A stretch of 64,000 bases of DNA from Streptomyces sp. TRM68367 (GCF_014495685.1 NZ_JACTVI010000022.1:1-64000), one strand, 5' to 3'. Shown: positions 1 to 10,562, counted from the first letter of the stretch. Translations and numbers: made by a program. The notes: generated from the sequence alone by a model not told the origin.

Positions 1-316
1 GGTGGCGCGGCAGCGGAAGCTGGACGATGTAGCCGGTGCAGGCCGGGTCGGCGTTGAGTTCGTCGATGACGTCCTCGACCTGCCGCTGCGAGGCGTCGGC
101 CGGCAGATCGCGACGGAGGGAGGCGATGCCCACCTGTGCGCAGTCGCGGTGCTTGCCGGCGACATAGGCGCGGCTGCCGGGGTCGTCGCCGACCAGGACG
201 GTGCCCAGGCCCGGCGCACGGCCCGTGGTGACGGTCAACTTGGCGACACGTTCGGCGAGTTCGCGGCGGATGATGGCGGCTGTGGCCTTGCCGTCGAGCA
301 GTTGTGCGGTGGTCAC
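1..316 (-). CDS. folD: FolD, methylene-THF dehydrogenase/cyclohydrolase (N-terminal part)
   Basis: Cytosolic bifunctional enzyme that oxidises 5,10-methylene-THF to 5,10-methenyl-THF and hydrolyses it to 10-formyl-THF. Only the first 105 codons lie in the window; the gene runs off the left edge. Seen: [20 protein letters not shown] at the start, then [14 protein letters not shown], which carries the family's catalytic Tyr and Lys (Y...K) region, then [11 protein letters not shown], the family's folate-pocket QLPLP motif. The GTG start follows GGAAGGAG. It lies downstream of and on the same strand as the dimethylglycine oxidase, whose product is methylene-THF, so FolD would be the next oxidative step. 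A hairpin repeat sits between them, so co-transcription is uncertain. Identification is firm. Confidence 0.93.
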   Translation of the reverse strand, partial: MTTAQLLDGKATAAIIRRELAERVAKLTVTTGRAPGLGTVLVGDDPGSRAYVAGKHRDCAQVGIASLRRDLPADASQRQVEDVIDELNADPACTGYIVQLPLPRH

Positions 317-349
317 GGGGGGTGCTCCTTCCAACGGGGCTGACACTGA

Positions 350-395
350 GCGCCCCCAAGGGGCGCGGGGCTGTGTCGATATGCGGCTCCGCCGC
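350..395. terminator. Paired GC-rich hairpins, Streptomyces-type dispersed intergenic repeat
   Basis: Two hairpins follow each other: GCGCCCC-CAA-GGGGCGC (350-366) and GCGGC-TCC-GCCGC (383-395), joined by GGGGCTGTGTCGATAT. The same wording, continuing into GACCAGCCACGACG, is remembered from many Streptomyces intergenic regions (from memory, not searched). It could weaken read-through from the oxidase gene into folD or simply be a dispersed repeat. Confidence 0.55.
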
Positions 396-463
396 GGGGC
401 GTGACCAGCCACGACGCATCCGCGGACGAAGGGCGGCCGACCACGGCACGCCCTGCGAACCCC

Positions 464-2968
<2,505 letters not shown>

Positions 2969-3237
2969 TCAATGTGCCCGCCGTGGACAGACGTGTCAAG
3001 GGGTCCGCGACGCCGGGAAAACCTCCGGAGGCGGCGGGGAGGAATCACCAGAAAACGACGAGGCCCGGCAGGCTGTCGGCACAGCCTGCCGGGCTTTTCC
3101 GGCGGGGTTCACCAGAGCAGTCGTACGCCCTGCTTGATCCAGGCGTCGACCTTGTCGCGGTTGGCCTCGTGCCGCGGGCATGTGGATGAAGACATCCCAG
3201 GGATGGTCGGGCCTGCCCGCCTCCGTGGGCCTCGCCC

Positions 3238-3258
3238 TATAGTTGCGTTATGAGCAAC
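3238..3258 (+). promoter_or_regulatory. -10 box and overlapping IclR operator C at a probable leaderless start
   Basis: TATAGT (3238-3243) fits a -10 hexamer, and the A of the regulator's ATG falls 7 nt after it, so transcription may begin at the start codon. The palindrome GTTGCGTTATGAGCAAC (3242-3258) covers the -10 end, the presumed start point and the first three codons. This is the expected geometry for autorepression. Confidence 0.6.
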
Positions 3259-4047
3259 TACGATCCAGATACCGAAACGACAACGGTGCCGACCGGTGGG
3301 GTGAAGTCCGTCGACCGCGCCATCACCGTGCTGGAGATCCTGGCCCGGCGCGGCGAGGCGGGCGTCAGCGAGGTGGCGGCCGAGATCAATGTTCACAAAT
3401 CCACCGCGTTCCGGCTGCTCGGCGCCCTGGAGGTGCGGGGCCTCGTGGAACAGGCGGGCGAGCGCGGCAAGTACCGTCTCGGCTTCGGCCTCGTCCGCCT
3501 GGCCGGCGCGGTCACCGGACGCATCGACATCACCCAGCAGAGCCGCCCCGTCTGCGAGGAACTGGCCGAGGAGATCGGCGAGACCGTCAACATCGCTGTG
3601 CTGCAGGAGCACTATGCCGTCAACCTCTACCAGGTGCGCGGCCCGGGGGCCGTCGCCGCACAGAACTGGGTCGGCCAGCTGACGCCGTTGTACGCCACCT
3701 CGAGCGGCAAGATCCTGCTCGCCTACCTGGCCGCCAAGGAACGCGCCGCGCTGCTGGCCGCGACGGGCCTGAAGAAGGTCACCGCGCACACCGTCACCGC
3801 GAAGACGAAGCTGGAGAAGAACCTCGTCGCGGTCCGCGAGAGCGGCTACGCCTGGGCCCTGGAGGAACTGGAACTCGGCCTGCACGCCATGGCCGCTCCG
3901 GTCCGCAACCGCGACGGCGATGTCGTCGCGGCGCTCAGCGCCTCCGGACCGGCGTACCGGCTCACCGAGGACCGTATGCACGAACTCGCTCCGGTGCTGG
4001 TCAAGGGCGCGGACGAGATCAGCCATCGCATGGGCTGCCTGGGCTGA
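3250..4047 (+). CDS. IclR-family transcriptional regulator
   Basis: Predicted DNA-binding regulator of the surrounding demethylation genes. At 265 residues it has the normal IclR length. An N-terminal winged helix (VDRAITVLEIL ... VSEVAAEINVHKSTAFRLL, about residues 18-60) precedes a GAF-like effector domain, with the family C-terminal pattern around ALSASGPAYRLTEDRM. No ribosome-binding site precedes the ATG; a TATAGT -10 box 7 nt upstream suggests a leaderless message, although GTG codons at 3286 and 3301 are possible starts. It is transcribed divergently from the dimethylglycine oxidase. Palindromes resembling its own start-site palindrome occur before every neighbouring unit. The ligand is not visible from sequence; a betaine-pathway intermediate is an inference. 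Confidence 0.92.
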   Translation: MSNYDPDTETTTVPTGGVKSVDRAITVLEILARRGEAGVSEVAAEINVHKSTAFRLLGALEVRGLVEQAGERGKYRLGFGLVRLAGAVTGRIDITQQSRPVCEELAEEIGETVNIAVLQEHYAVNLYQVRGPGAVAAQNWVGQLTPLYATSSGKILLAYLAAKERAALLAATGLKKVTAHTVTAKTKLEKNLVAVRESGYAWALEELELGLHAMAAPVRNRDGDVVAALSASGPAYRLTEDRMHELAPVLVKGADEISHRMGCLG

Positions 4048-4130
4048 GCCCGCCGCGCCGCCTTCGGTGGGCGCCCTGCACACCAGGTGCCGGCCCGCCG
4101 TGAACCGCCGCTACTGTGGCCGCCCCCCGC

Positions 4131-4157
4131 CCAGACGCTCCCAGACGCTCCCAGACG
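4131..4157. repeat. Short tandem repeat between IclR and FAD reductase genes
   Basis: CCAGACGCTC occurs twice head to tail, followed by a partial third copy (CCAGACG). It lies in the 148-bp convergent gap. No function is evident. Confidence 0.6.
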
Positions 4158-4195
4158 AAGGCGTGGAACACACCGAAGCGAGGGCTGTGCCCCTG

Positions 4196-5359
4196 TCAGG
4201 GCGCCCCGGCCGCGAGTTGCTTGCGCCAGCGCATGAACAGCCGCGGCTGGTTCATCCCGAGTACGGCGACCGGGTGTCCGGCACGCCGGTAGACGGCCAG
4301 GACGTTGCGATCGTCCGCGGTGCCTTCCTCGATCGTCATGCTGTCGGCGCGGGCCGCGTTGCCGACGAACTGGATCTTCACGCCGTACTGGTCGGACCAG
4401 AAGTACGGCGGCCGGGGCTTGCCCGGTTCGGACTCGCCCCAGGACAGCAGGGCGGCCACGGCCGCGTCGGGGCGTTCCCGGGCGCCGGTCCAGTGCTCGA
4501 CGCGGCGGTGAGTGCCTGCGCGCGGGTCGTACCAGGAGGCGCAGTCGCCGACCGCGACGACCCCGGCCAGGCTGGTACGGCCGTCCGCACCGCACTTGAC
4601 GCCGTCGTCGAGTTCCACACCGGATCCGGCCAGCCACTCGACGCAGGGACGGGCCCCGACACCCACGACGACGGTGTCGGCGGGGATGCTGCGGCCGTCC
4701 TCCAGCAGGACGGCGTCGACGCGGTTCTCGCCGCTCAGCGCCTTGACGCCCACGCCGCACAACAGGCGTACGCCGTGGTCCGTGTGGAGGGCGGACACGA
4801 CGCGCCCCATGGTCGCGCCGAGCGGTCCGGCGAGCGGCGTCGGGGCCGCCTCGATCACCGTCACGTCGACCCCGAGGGCGCAGGCGGTGGAGGCGACCTC
4901 GGCGCCGATGAACCCGCCGCCGATCACGACCAGCCGTCCGCCCCGGGCCAGTTCGTCCCGCAGGGCGCGGGCGTCGTCCAGGGTGCGCAGGACGTGCACT
5001 CCGGCCAGCCCCTCGGAGCCGGGCAGGGTGCGCGCGGCGGCGCCGGTGGCGATGACGATGCCGTCGGCCCGCACGTCCCGGCCGTCGGTGAGCCGCACGG
5101 CGCGGGGCGTGGTGCCGAGTCCGGCGGCGCGGGCTCCGAGCAGCCATTCCGCTTGCAGGTCCTCGTCGTCCGGCTCCAGTGCGAGATCGGCTTCGCCGAT
5201 GCCGCCGGCCAGGAACTCCTTGGACAGTGGCGGCCTGTCGTACGGGCGATGGATTTCGTCGCCGATGACGACCAGCCGTCCGTCGTATCCCTGCTTCCGC
5301 AACGAGCGCGCCGCTGACAGACCGGCCAGCGACGCGCCCACCACGGCCACTGTCCTCAC
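4196..5359 (-). CDS. NAD(P)H-dependent ferredoxin reductase (FAD/NAD pyridine nucleotide-disulfide family)
   Basis: Predicted to pass electrons from NAD(P)H through FAD to the Rieske ferredoxin encoded just upstream. At 387 residues, the protein has an FAD site VAVVGASLAGLSAARSL near residue 4, RPPLSKEFL typical of oxygenase-coupled reductases, an NAD site VVIGGGFIGAEVASTA near 145, and the GVVAVGDCA motif near 270 that closes over FAD. The GTG start overlaps the ferredoxin stop (GTGA), so the two are translationally coupled. No oxygenase large subunit lies in this window, so the terminal partner is encoded elsewhere or the pair serves another oxidase. The longer upstream reading frame runs through the ferredoxin gene and is rejected as a start. 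Confidence 0.88.
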   Translation of the reverse strand: MRTVAVVGASLAGLSAARSLRKQGYDGRLVVIGDEIHRPYDRPPLSKEFLAGGIGEADLALEPDDEDLQAEWLLGARAAGLGTTPRAVRLTDGRDVRADGIVIATGAAARTLPGSEGLAGVHVLRTLDDARALRDELARGGRLVVIGGGFIGAEVASTACALGVDVTVIEAAPTPLAGPLGATMGRVVSALHTDHGVRLLCGVGVKALSGENRVDAVLLEDGRSIPADTVVVGVGARPCVEWLAGSGVELDDGVKCGADGRTSLAGVVAVGDCASWYDPRAGTHRRVEHWTGARERPDAAVAALLSWGESEPGKPRPPYFWSDQYGVKIQFVGNAARADSMTIEEGTADDRNVLAVYRRAGHPVAVLGMNQPRLFMRWRKQLAAGAP

Positions 5360-5718
5360 GCGACACCCCCGGCCAGCCGGGCCGCGATACAGGGAGGCAG
5401 GTTCGGGGCTGCCGTCGACAACTGGACGTAGATCATTCCGTCCTCCACGAAGACCTCGTGCGTGCGCACCGGGAGCTTGGCCGGCGGAGCGTCGACGGCT
5501 CCGGTCTTGAGGTTGAACTTCGAGGCGTGCAGTGGGCATTCGACCTCGCAGCCCTCCAGCCAGCCGTCGGCGAGCGAGGCGTCCTGGTGGGTGCATGTGT
5601 CGTCGATGGCGAAGAGTTCGCCGTCGTCGGTGTGGAACACCGAGACCGGCGGGTCGATGTGGAGCCTGTGGGCCTCGCCTCGGGGCAGATCCACGAGACG
5701 GCACGCGGCAATCATCAT
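5356..5718 (-). CDS. Rieske [2Fe-2S] ferredoxin
   Basis: Small (120-residue) electron carrier of the non-haem oxygenase ferredoxin type. The cluster ligands are plain: C-T-H (DDTCTHQDASL) and C-P-L-H (ECPLHASKF), about 17 residues apart, the standard CxH/CxxH arrangement. The ATG, the first of two adjacent, follows GAGGTG; the longer reading frame upstream crosses the operators and has no RBS. It is coupled to the FAD reductase by a 4-bp overlap. Two 17-bp IclR-type boxes lie 8 and 27 bp upstream of the start, a position that would block transcription. Confidence 0.9.
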   Translation of the reverse strand: MMIAACRLVDLPRGEAHRLHIDPPVSVFHTDDGELFAIDDTCTHQDASLADGWLEGCEVECPLHASKFNLKTGAVDAPPAKLPVRTHEVFVEDGMIYVQLSTAAPNLPPCIAARLAGGVA

Positions 5719-5726
5719 GACACCTC

Positions 5727-5743
5727 GGTGCGTATAGCGAAAC
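5727..5743. promoter_or_regulatory. IclR-type operator D (Rieske operon)
   Basis: GGTGCGTATAGCGAAAC has one mismatch per arm from GTTGC-N7-GCAAC. Its reverse complement resembles operator J (shared GCTATAC centre). It is 19 bp from operator E. Confidence 0.5.
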
Positions 5744-5745
5744 TG

Positions 5746-5762
5746 ATTGCGGTGAACGCAAC
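5746..5762. promoter_or_regulatory. IclR-type operator E (Rieske operon)
   Basis: ATTGCGGTGAACGCAAC has one mismatch to the consensus arms and is in exact 19-bp register with operator D. Confidence 0.55.
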
Positions 5763-5827
5763 GCCAGTCTGGGGGCGCCCACAAACCTTGTCAAGGAGTT
5801 CACGGGGCGGCCGACGCTCTTATCTGC

Positions 5828-5844
5828 GTTGCGTGGTACACAAC
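5828..5844. promoter_or_regulatory. IclR-type operator F (between Rieske operon and folP)
   Basis: GTTGCGTGGTACACAAC has one mismatch in the arms; the palindrome can be extended outward as GCGTTG...CAACGC. A weak half-partner with the same 3' arm as operator D (TCCGCACCATAAGAAAC) starts 19 bp on. It lies 110 bp before the Rieske start. Confidence 0.5.
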
Positions 5845-5886
5845 GCTCCGCACCATAAGAAACGCAGGTCAGACTGGGGCGCCCTC

Positions 5887-6798
5887 TCAGAACTGGGGCA
5901 TCGGCAGCAGCGTCGCCGCGGATTCGAGGCCCCACCGAGCGGCCACGCGCACCGCGTCGGCCGTCGAGGCGACGTCGTGGACACGCACGCACCAGGCGCC
6001 CTGCGCGGCAGCCAGGACCGACACCGCGGAGGTGGCCGCGTCCCGCAGATGCGCCGGGCGGGGCCGCCCCGTCTCCGGGTCCGTCAGCAGCTGACCCAGA
6101 AAGGACTTCCGCGCCGCACCCACCAGGACCGGCCGGCCGAGCGCGGCGACCTCCCGGAGACGGCCGAGCAGGCGCCAGTTGTGCTCGGCGTGCTTGGCGA
6201 ACCCGAGCCCCGGGTCGACGATGAGACAGTCCGCCGGGACCCCGGCGCGCAGGGCCGCGTCGACTCGCGCCCGCAGCTCGTCGACCACGTCGGTGACGAC
6301 GTCGTCGTACACGGCGTTCGCCTGCATCCCCGCGGAGTGCCCGCGCCAGTGCATGAGCACGTAGGGCGTACCTGCCCGAGCCATCAGCGGCAGCATCGCC
6401 GGGTCGGCGAGCCCGCCGGAGACGTCGTTGACCAGGGCGGCGCCGGCCTCGATGGCGTGGGCGGCGATCTCGGCCCGCATGGTGTCGACGCTGACCGTCG
6501 CGCCCGCGGCGGCAAGTTCACGGACGACCGGCAGCACGCGCCGCAACTCCTCCTCGACGGCCGGGCGCGCGGCGCCGGGGCGGGTCGACTCGCCACCCAC
6601 GTCCAGGATGTCCGCGCCCTCGTCCAGCAGCGCGAGGCCGTGCGCGACGGCCCGTTCCGGGTCGAACCACCGCCCGCCGTCGGAGAACGAGTCGGGCGTG
6701 ACGTTCACGATGCCCATCACCAGGGTCCGGCCGGGGCGGGGAAGACCTCGCGGATGGAGCGCGGGAGCGGCCCGGCCGGGCCGGGCGGCGGTGCTCAT
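5887..6798 (-). CDS. folP: Dihydropteroate synthase (FolP)
   Basis: Condenses p-aminobenzoate with dihydropterin pyrophosphate to dihydropteroate in folate synthesis. At 303 residues it is near family length with complete motifs: MGIVNVTPDSFSDGG, DVGGESTRPGA, SVDTMRAE, LVNDVSGG, YVLMHWRG and DPGLGFAKHAEHNW, ending with VGAARKSFLG and RVHDV. Its place in a demethylation locus rather than a folE-folK operon suggests a second, pathway-linked copy that supplies THF to dimethylglycine oxidase; this is inference. A remnant of a PABA-synthase-type gene lies directly upstream. Two IclR-type boxes sit 60-96 bp before the ATG. It could also influence sulfonamide susceptibility, as extra DHPS copies can. 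Confidence 0.93.
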   Translation of the reverse strand: MSTAARPGRAAPALHPRGLPRPGRTLVMGIVNVTPDSFSDGGRWFDPERAVAHGLALLDEGADILDVGGESTRPGAARPAVEEELRRVLPVVRELAAAGATVSVDTMRAEIAAHAIEAGAALVNDVSGGLADPAMLPLMARAGTPYVLMHWRGHSAGMQANAVYDDVVTDVVDELRARVDAALRAGVPADCLIVDPGLGFAKHAEHNWRLLGRLREVAALGRPVLVGAARKSFLGQLLTDPETGRPRPAHLRDAATSAVSVLAAAQGAWCVRVHDVASTADAVRVAARWGLESAATLLPMPQF

Positions 6799-6858
6799 GC
6801 GACTCGGGGCGGGTCGGCGAGGGGGCGTGCGGGAGTCATCATGGGACCTGTCGACCTC

Positions 6859-6875
6859 GTTGCATATAGAGTAAC
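6859..6875. promoter_or_regulatory. IclR-type operator G (folP)
   Basis: GTTGCATATAGAGTAAC has one mismatch in the arms, and its AT-rich centre could overlap a -10 box. Its partner box starts 19 bp later. Confidence 0.6.
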
Positions 6876-6877
6876 AA

Positions 6878-6894
6878 TGTGCGCTTTGAGCAAC
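6878..6894. promoter_or_regulatory. IclR-type operator H (folP), tandem partner of G
   Basis: TGTGCGCTTTGAGCAAC has a perfect right arm and a 3/5 left arm, in 19-bp register with operator G. Confidence 0.45.
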
Positions 6895-6934
6895 GAGTCT
6901 GAGGATGGCCGCGCGGCACTGTCAAGGCAGGTGG

Positions 6935-7190
6935 AAGTGCGGCGGGGCGTGGTCTCCAGCGCGTCGATGATGCGCAGCGCACTGGATCTGGGCGCGGTCG
7001 CGGCCGGGCCGGGCACGGATCCGGTGGCGCAGACCCGCCCCGGTCGTTGCGGACCAGGTCCACGATCATCACGCTCTCGGCATGGTCCTTCTCCAGACAG
7101 GTCGTCCGCCGTACGGCCCGTGCCCTTGACCGGCCCGGAGGCCCGCGACGACCGCATGCCGGCCGGGCCGGGCTCTCGTTCGCGGGTCTC
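6935..7190 (-). pseudogene. Remnant of chorismate-binding PABA synthase component I (pabB-like)
   Basis: Two fragments on different frames recall aminodeoxychorismate synthase: EKDHAESVMIVDLVRND, close to the family's EKDRAENLMIVDLVRND, then LRIIDALETTPR, close to the family's IIDELE..PRG block, with GRVCATGSVP between. Frameshifts and lost sequence separate them, and no open gene spans the region. The family makes PABA from chorismate, the substrate partner for the adjacent FolP, so a folate-supply gene has decayed here. The alternative, an anthranilate synthase remnant, fits the same motifs. Confidence 0.6.
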
Positions 7191-7245
7191 GCCCGAGGAG
7201 ACACGCGGGCACTCGATCGCCCCGGCCGGCATGGCGGCGCCCCTG

Positions 7246-7884
7246 TCACCAGCCGCGGGCGGCCCACTCCTCCAGGTGCGGTGCTTCCGCCTCGACGGTC
7301 GTCGTATCGCCGTGTCCGGTGTGGACGACCGTCTCGCCCGGCAGGGTCAGCAGCCGATCACCGATGGAGCTGATGATCGTGCCGAAGTCGCTGTACGAGC
7401 GCCCGGTCGCGCCGGGTCCTCCGGCGAACAGCGTGTCACCGCTGAACAGTGCGCCCAGTTCGGGTGCGTACAGGCACACGGCACCCGGAGCGTGCCCGGG
7501 CGTGTGGAGGACACGCAGGCCGATGCCCGCCACCATGAGTGCGTCACCGTCGACGAGCGGGCCGTCGGGCCGCCGACCGGGGTGCACCATCTTCCACAGC
7601 ACCTGGTCGTCAGGGTGCAGGAGAATGGGCGCGCCCGTGGCCAGGGCGACGTCCGGCGCAGCGCGCACATGGTCGTCGTGGGCGTGGGTGCACACGATGG
7701 CCGACAGACGACGGTCACCGACGGCCGCCAGGACCGCGTCGGAATCGTGTGCCGCGTCGATGACGACCACCTCGTCGTCGTCACCGATGATCCAGACGTT
7801 GTTGTCGACGTCCCAGGTTCCGCCGTCGAGGCTGAAGGTCCCGCTGGTGACGAGGCGTTCGATGCGCGGTGCACCGGCCATCAC
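7246..7884 (-). CDS. MBL-fold metallohydrolase, partner of mycothiol-dependent formaldehyde dehydrogenase
   Basis: Glyoxalase-II-like hydrolase of 212 residues. It shows the dinuclear metal motif THAHDDH near residue 66, a later histidine in HTPGHAPG near 131, an aspartate in [10 protein letters not shown] near 150 and a histidine in VHTGHGDTT near 187. This type of hydrolase commonly sits beside S-(hydroxymethyl)mycothiol dehydrogenase and is presumed to hydrolyse the formyl-mycothiol thioester. The GTG at 7884 overlaps the upstream gene's stop (GTGATGG); an ATG at 7881 is equally possible. Both starts indicate translational coupling with the dehydrogenase. Confidence 0.85.
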   Translation of the reverse strand: MMAGAPRIERLVTSGTFSLDGGTWDVDNNVWIIGDDDEVVVIDAAHDSDAVLAAVGDRRLSAIVCTHAHDDHVRAAPDVALATGAPILLHPDDQVLWKMVHPGRRPDGPLVDGDALMVAGIGLRVLHTPGHAPGAVCLYAPELGALFSGDTLFAGGPGATGRSYSDFGTIISSIGDRLLTLPGETVVHTGHGDTTTVEAEAPHLEEWAARGW

Positions 7885-8966
7885 AGCACCACCACCGAGC
7901 GCAGCACGTCGCCGCCGTGCATCTTCTCGAACGCCTCCTCCACGTCACCGAGGCCGATGGTCTCGGAGACGAACGCGTCCAGGTCGAAACGGCCTCCCAG
8001 ATAGAGGTCGATGAGGGCCGGGAAGTCGCGCGAGGGCAGGCAGTCGCCGTACCAGCTGGACTTCAGCGAGCCGCCCCGCCCGAAGACGTCGAGCAGGGGC
8101 AGCTCCACCTTCATCTCCGGGGTGGGCACGCCGACCAGCACGACCGTGCCGGCCAGGTCGCGGGCGTAGAAGGCCTGCCGGTACGTCTCGGGGCGGCCGA
8201 CCGCCTCCACGACGACGTCAGCGCCGAAGCCGCCCGTCAGCTCGCGCACCGCTTCCACGACATCGCCCTTCGCCCCGTCGACCGTGTGGGTGGCCCCCAT
8301 GGTCGTGGCCCGGTCCAGCTTGCGCTGGTCGATGTCGACGGCGATGACCTTGCTCGCCCCGGCCAGCCTCGCCCCCGCGACGGCGGCCATTCCGACCCCG
8401 CCGCAGCCGATGACGGCGACGGAGTCGCCCCGGCCGACGGCACCGGTGTTCACGGCCGCGCCGAAGCCGGCCATGACGCCGCACCCGAGCAGACCGGCTG
8501 CCGCCGCCGGGGCCGCGGGGTCCACCTTGGTGCACTGCCCTGCGGCGACCAGCGTCTTCTCCGCGAACGCGCCGATGCCGAGTGCCGGCGAGAGCGGGGT
8601 GCCGTCGAGCAGCGTCATCGGTTGTGTGGCGTTGTGGGTGGCGAAGCAGTACCAGGGCTTGCCCTTGCTGCAAGCCCGGCACTGGCCGCACACCGCACGC
8701 CAGTTGAGGATGACGAAGTCGCCGGGCTCGACGCCGGTGACCCCCTCTCCGACCGCCTCGACGCGACCTGCCGCCTCATGCCCCAGCAGGAAGGGGAAGT
8801 CGTCGTTGATCCCGCCCTCGCGGTAGTGGAGATCGGTATGACAGACGCCGCACGCCTCGACCTTGACCAGCGCCTCACCCGGACCGGGGTCGGGGACGAC
8901 GATCGTTTCGACGGAGACTGGTGCGCCCTTCTTCCGGGCGACGACGGCACGAACCTCGTGAGCCAT
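7881..8966 (-). CDS. S-(hydroxymethyl)mycothiol dehydrogenase (mycothiol-dependent formaldehyde dehydrogenase)
   Basis: Zinc- and NAD-dependent medium-chain dehydrogenase that oxidises the formaldehyde-mycothiol adduct to S-formylmycothiol, protecting the cell from demethylation-derived formaldehyde. Seen in 361 residues: [20 protein letters not shown] at the start, catalytic zinc site [24 protein letters not shown], structural zinc cysteines in [15 protein letters not shown], and Rossmann motif [15 protein letters not shown]. The ATG follows GAGGAG; the longer frame begins among the operators and lacks an RBS. It forms a two-gene operon with the MBL hydrolase. A pair of IclR-type boxes 36-71 bp upstream ties formaldehyde removal to the locus regulator. 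Confidence 0.9.
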   Translation of the reverse strand: MAHEVRAVVARKKGAPVSVETIVVPDPGPGEALVKVEACGVCHTDLHYREGGINDDFPFLLGHEAAGRVEAVGEGVTGVEPGDFVILNWRAVCGQCRACSKGKPWYCFATHNATQPMTLLDGTPLSPALGIGAFAEKTLVAAGQCTKVDPAAPAAAAGLLGCGVMAGFGAAVNTGAVGRGDSVAVIGCGGVGMAAVAGARLAGASKVIAVDIDQRKLDRATTMGATHTVDGAKGDVVEAVRELTGGFGADVVVEAVGRPETYRQAFYARDLAGTVVLVGVPTPEMKVELPLLDVFGRGGSLKSSWYGDCLPSRDFPALIDLYLGGRFDLDAFVSETIGLGDVEEAFEKMHGGDVLRSVVVL

Positions 8967-9001
8967 GAACTGCTCCTCAAGCGGGAAACCCTCGCGAGTG
9001 C

Positions 9002-9018
9002 GTTGCCTAATTCGATAC
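9002..9018. promoter_or_regulatory. IclR-type operator I (formaldehyde dehydrogenase operon)
   Basis: GTTGCCTAATTCGATAC has a perfect left arm and a 3/5 right arm. It pairs with the box starting 19 bp downstream in window coordinates. Confidence 0.5.
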
Positions 9019-9020
9019 AC

Positions 9021-9037
9021 GCACCGCTATACGCAAC
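9021..9037. promoter_or_regulatory. IclR-type operator J (formaldehyde dehydrogenase operon)
   Basis: GCACCGCTATACGCAAC has a perfect right arm. Its centre GCTATAC is the reverse complement of the centre of operator D. It is in 19-bp register with operator I. Confidence 0.5.
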
Positions 9038-9065
9038 CGAGCATCGTGGAGCAGCATGCCGAGGG

Positions 9066-9736
9066 TCAAGGGGTTGGCTCCAACCGGGTCGACTCGGCCG
9101 GCCGTACACCGTCGTCCGGCGCCGGCTCGCCGGTGGTGTCGGCGACGCCTTCCCGTTCCGCCGACGGGGCGGGGACCGGCTCGGCGCGCAGTGCCTTCAC
9201 GAGGGAGACGCACAGGCCGATCATCACGAAGAGGAACGGGAACGCGGCGATGATGGCCACCTGCTTGACCGCCTCCAGGCCTCCGGCCAGCAACAGCACC
9301 GCCCAGGAGAGCATGCCGAGGACGACGGACGCCGCATCCGCGCCGCTCACGAAGAACAGGCCGACCAGAATGTGTACTCCAGCGCCAGACGGGCGGCGTC
9401 CTCGCTGCCCGCCTTCGCGGAGCCGGCGCCGGGCTGGACATATGCATGATCGGCTCGCTCGCCCCGAAGAACATGAGGCCGATCCCCATGCCGGCGCTGA
9501 ACATCATCGCCACGCAGGACGCGGTGCTGAACTCCGGGCGCTCACTGTCTCTGCCGAGCCGGATGGATCCGAACCGGCTGAACGCGAGCACCGTCGCCAG
9601 CACCACGAACCCGGAACTCGTCAGGACGAACAGCCAGCCGAAGTTGTCGATGATCCGGCCCGGCGTCGTCTCGGCGACCGTGCCGAGATTCCTGGTGGGC
9701 TCCCTCGACCTCCACCGTTTCCTTGACCATGCTCAT
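9066..9736 (-). pseudogene. Internally deleted BCCT-family (betaine/choline/carnitine) transporter
   Basis: The ends of a BCCT transporter are recognisable in different frames. The N-terminal part carries GRIIDNFGWLFVLTS, FGSIRLGRDSERPEFST and MMFSAGMGIGLMFFGASEP. The C-terminal part carries VSGADAASVVLGML then VKQVAIIAAFPFLFVMIG. A full BCCT protein is about 550 residues with 12 membrane helices; here the middle is missing and at least two frameshifts occur, one right after MSMVKETVEVE. The first ATG (9736) has a good GGGAGCCGGAG site. Context implies it once imported betaine or a related methylamine for the adjacent catabolic genes. Confidence 0.8.
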
Positions 9737-9830
9737 CTCCGGCTCCCTTCGATGACCGACCCGCGACGGTGCCACCGGCTCCGCCGCGCGGATCTCGATA
9801 CGCTGCGGCGAGTACCCACGAGCCGTTCGC

Positions 9831-10529
9831 TTACAGATGCGGGGGTGCGTCAGCGGGCGCCGCGGTTTGCGCAGCAGCGCCTGCCCGGAGATCAGCGCCG
9901 CCTGCGACCTTGCCCGGGAGTTCACCGACATGGTCCCCACCGGCCGGCGAACCCTCGCGCGGCGGCGCGGCGCGAGGGCGCATGATGAGTGCGGCGACGT
10001 GATACGTACACGGCACCGAGGCGGGGTTGGCGTAGCCGTGTGTGACGTCGGCGGCGAAGTACACCGAATCCCCCGCGTCGAGATCCATGGTTCTGTCGCC
10101 GAGCGTCAGACGCAGGATTCCGGATTCGACGGCGATGAACTCGTGGGAGCCGGGGGCGTAGGCGGGGAAGTCGCCCGCGTCGCAGCCCGGCGGCAGCGTG
10201 GTGCGGATCCATTCGAAGTTCACGCCGGGCACGACCGGGGTGAGGATGGTGCGCCGCCATCCTCCCGGTTCGTCGACGGTGTCCTGGTCGGCGGCGCGGC
10301 GCACGATGACGCGCGAGTCCTCGCACTGGGCGACCAGTTCGGCGAGGGGAACGCCGAGCCCGCCGGCGATGCGGGCGAGCACGACGACGGTGGGCGCCTT
10401 CTGGCCGCGCTCCACCGACGACAGCATGCTCACGCTCACCTCGGCCGCGTCCGCCAGCTGCTGCAGGGTCAGGCCCAGGTCATGCCGCACACCCTGCAGA
10501 CGCTTGCCCAATGTCACCAGATCCAGCAT
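9831..10529 (-). CDS. XRE-family regulator with C-terminal cupin sensor
   Basis: A 232-residue transcription factor: an N-terminal Cro/C1 helix-turn-helix (LGKRLQGVRHDLGLTLQQLADAAEVSVSMLSSVERG, about residues 6-42) and a cupin domain in the second half (PGSHEFIAVESGILRLTLGD ... DSVYFAADVTHGY). Such proteins often sense small metabolites and repress neighbouring genes. The ATG follows GAGGA directly after a TATAAT-like stretch on this strand; the upstream extension of the frame overlaps the divergent gene and is rejected. It is divergent from the GNAT gene with 46 bp between starts, so it may control it. The proline/alanine-rich tail of about 40 residues is longer than usual. Confidence 0.85.
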   Translation of the reverse strand: MLDLVTLGKRLQGVRHDLGLTLQQLADAAEVSVSMLSSVERGQKAPTVVVLARIAGGLGVPLAELVAQCEDSRVIVRRAADQDTVDEPGGWRRTILTPVVPGVNFEWIRTTLPPGCDAGDFPAYAPGSHEFIAVESGILRLTLGDRTMDLDAGDSVYFAADVTHGYANPASVPCTYHVAALIMRPRAAPPREGSPAGGDHVGELPGKVAGGADLRAGAAAQTAAPADAPPHL

Positions 10530-10531
10530 TC

Positions 10532-10562
10532 CTCTATAATAGCAATAGTTTCCACCATAGAG
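10532..10562. promoter_or_regulatory. Divergent promoter with inverted repeat between XRE-cupin and GNAT genes
   Basis: CTCTAT and ATAGAG form a 6-bp inverted repeat with 19 bp between; inside it CTATAATAG is itself palindromic. This is the AT-rich centre of the shared promoter and a good candidate operator for the XRE-cupin protein. Confidence 0.45.

Noticed and set aside
6839-7267. 142- and 145-codon minus-strand frames upstream of folP as a real gene
   Set aside because: Conserved pabB motifs are split between the frames, so neither frame is a functional gene; reported as a pseudogene.
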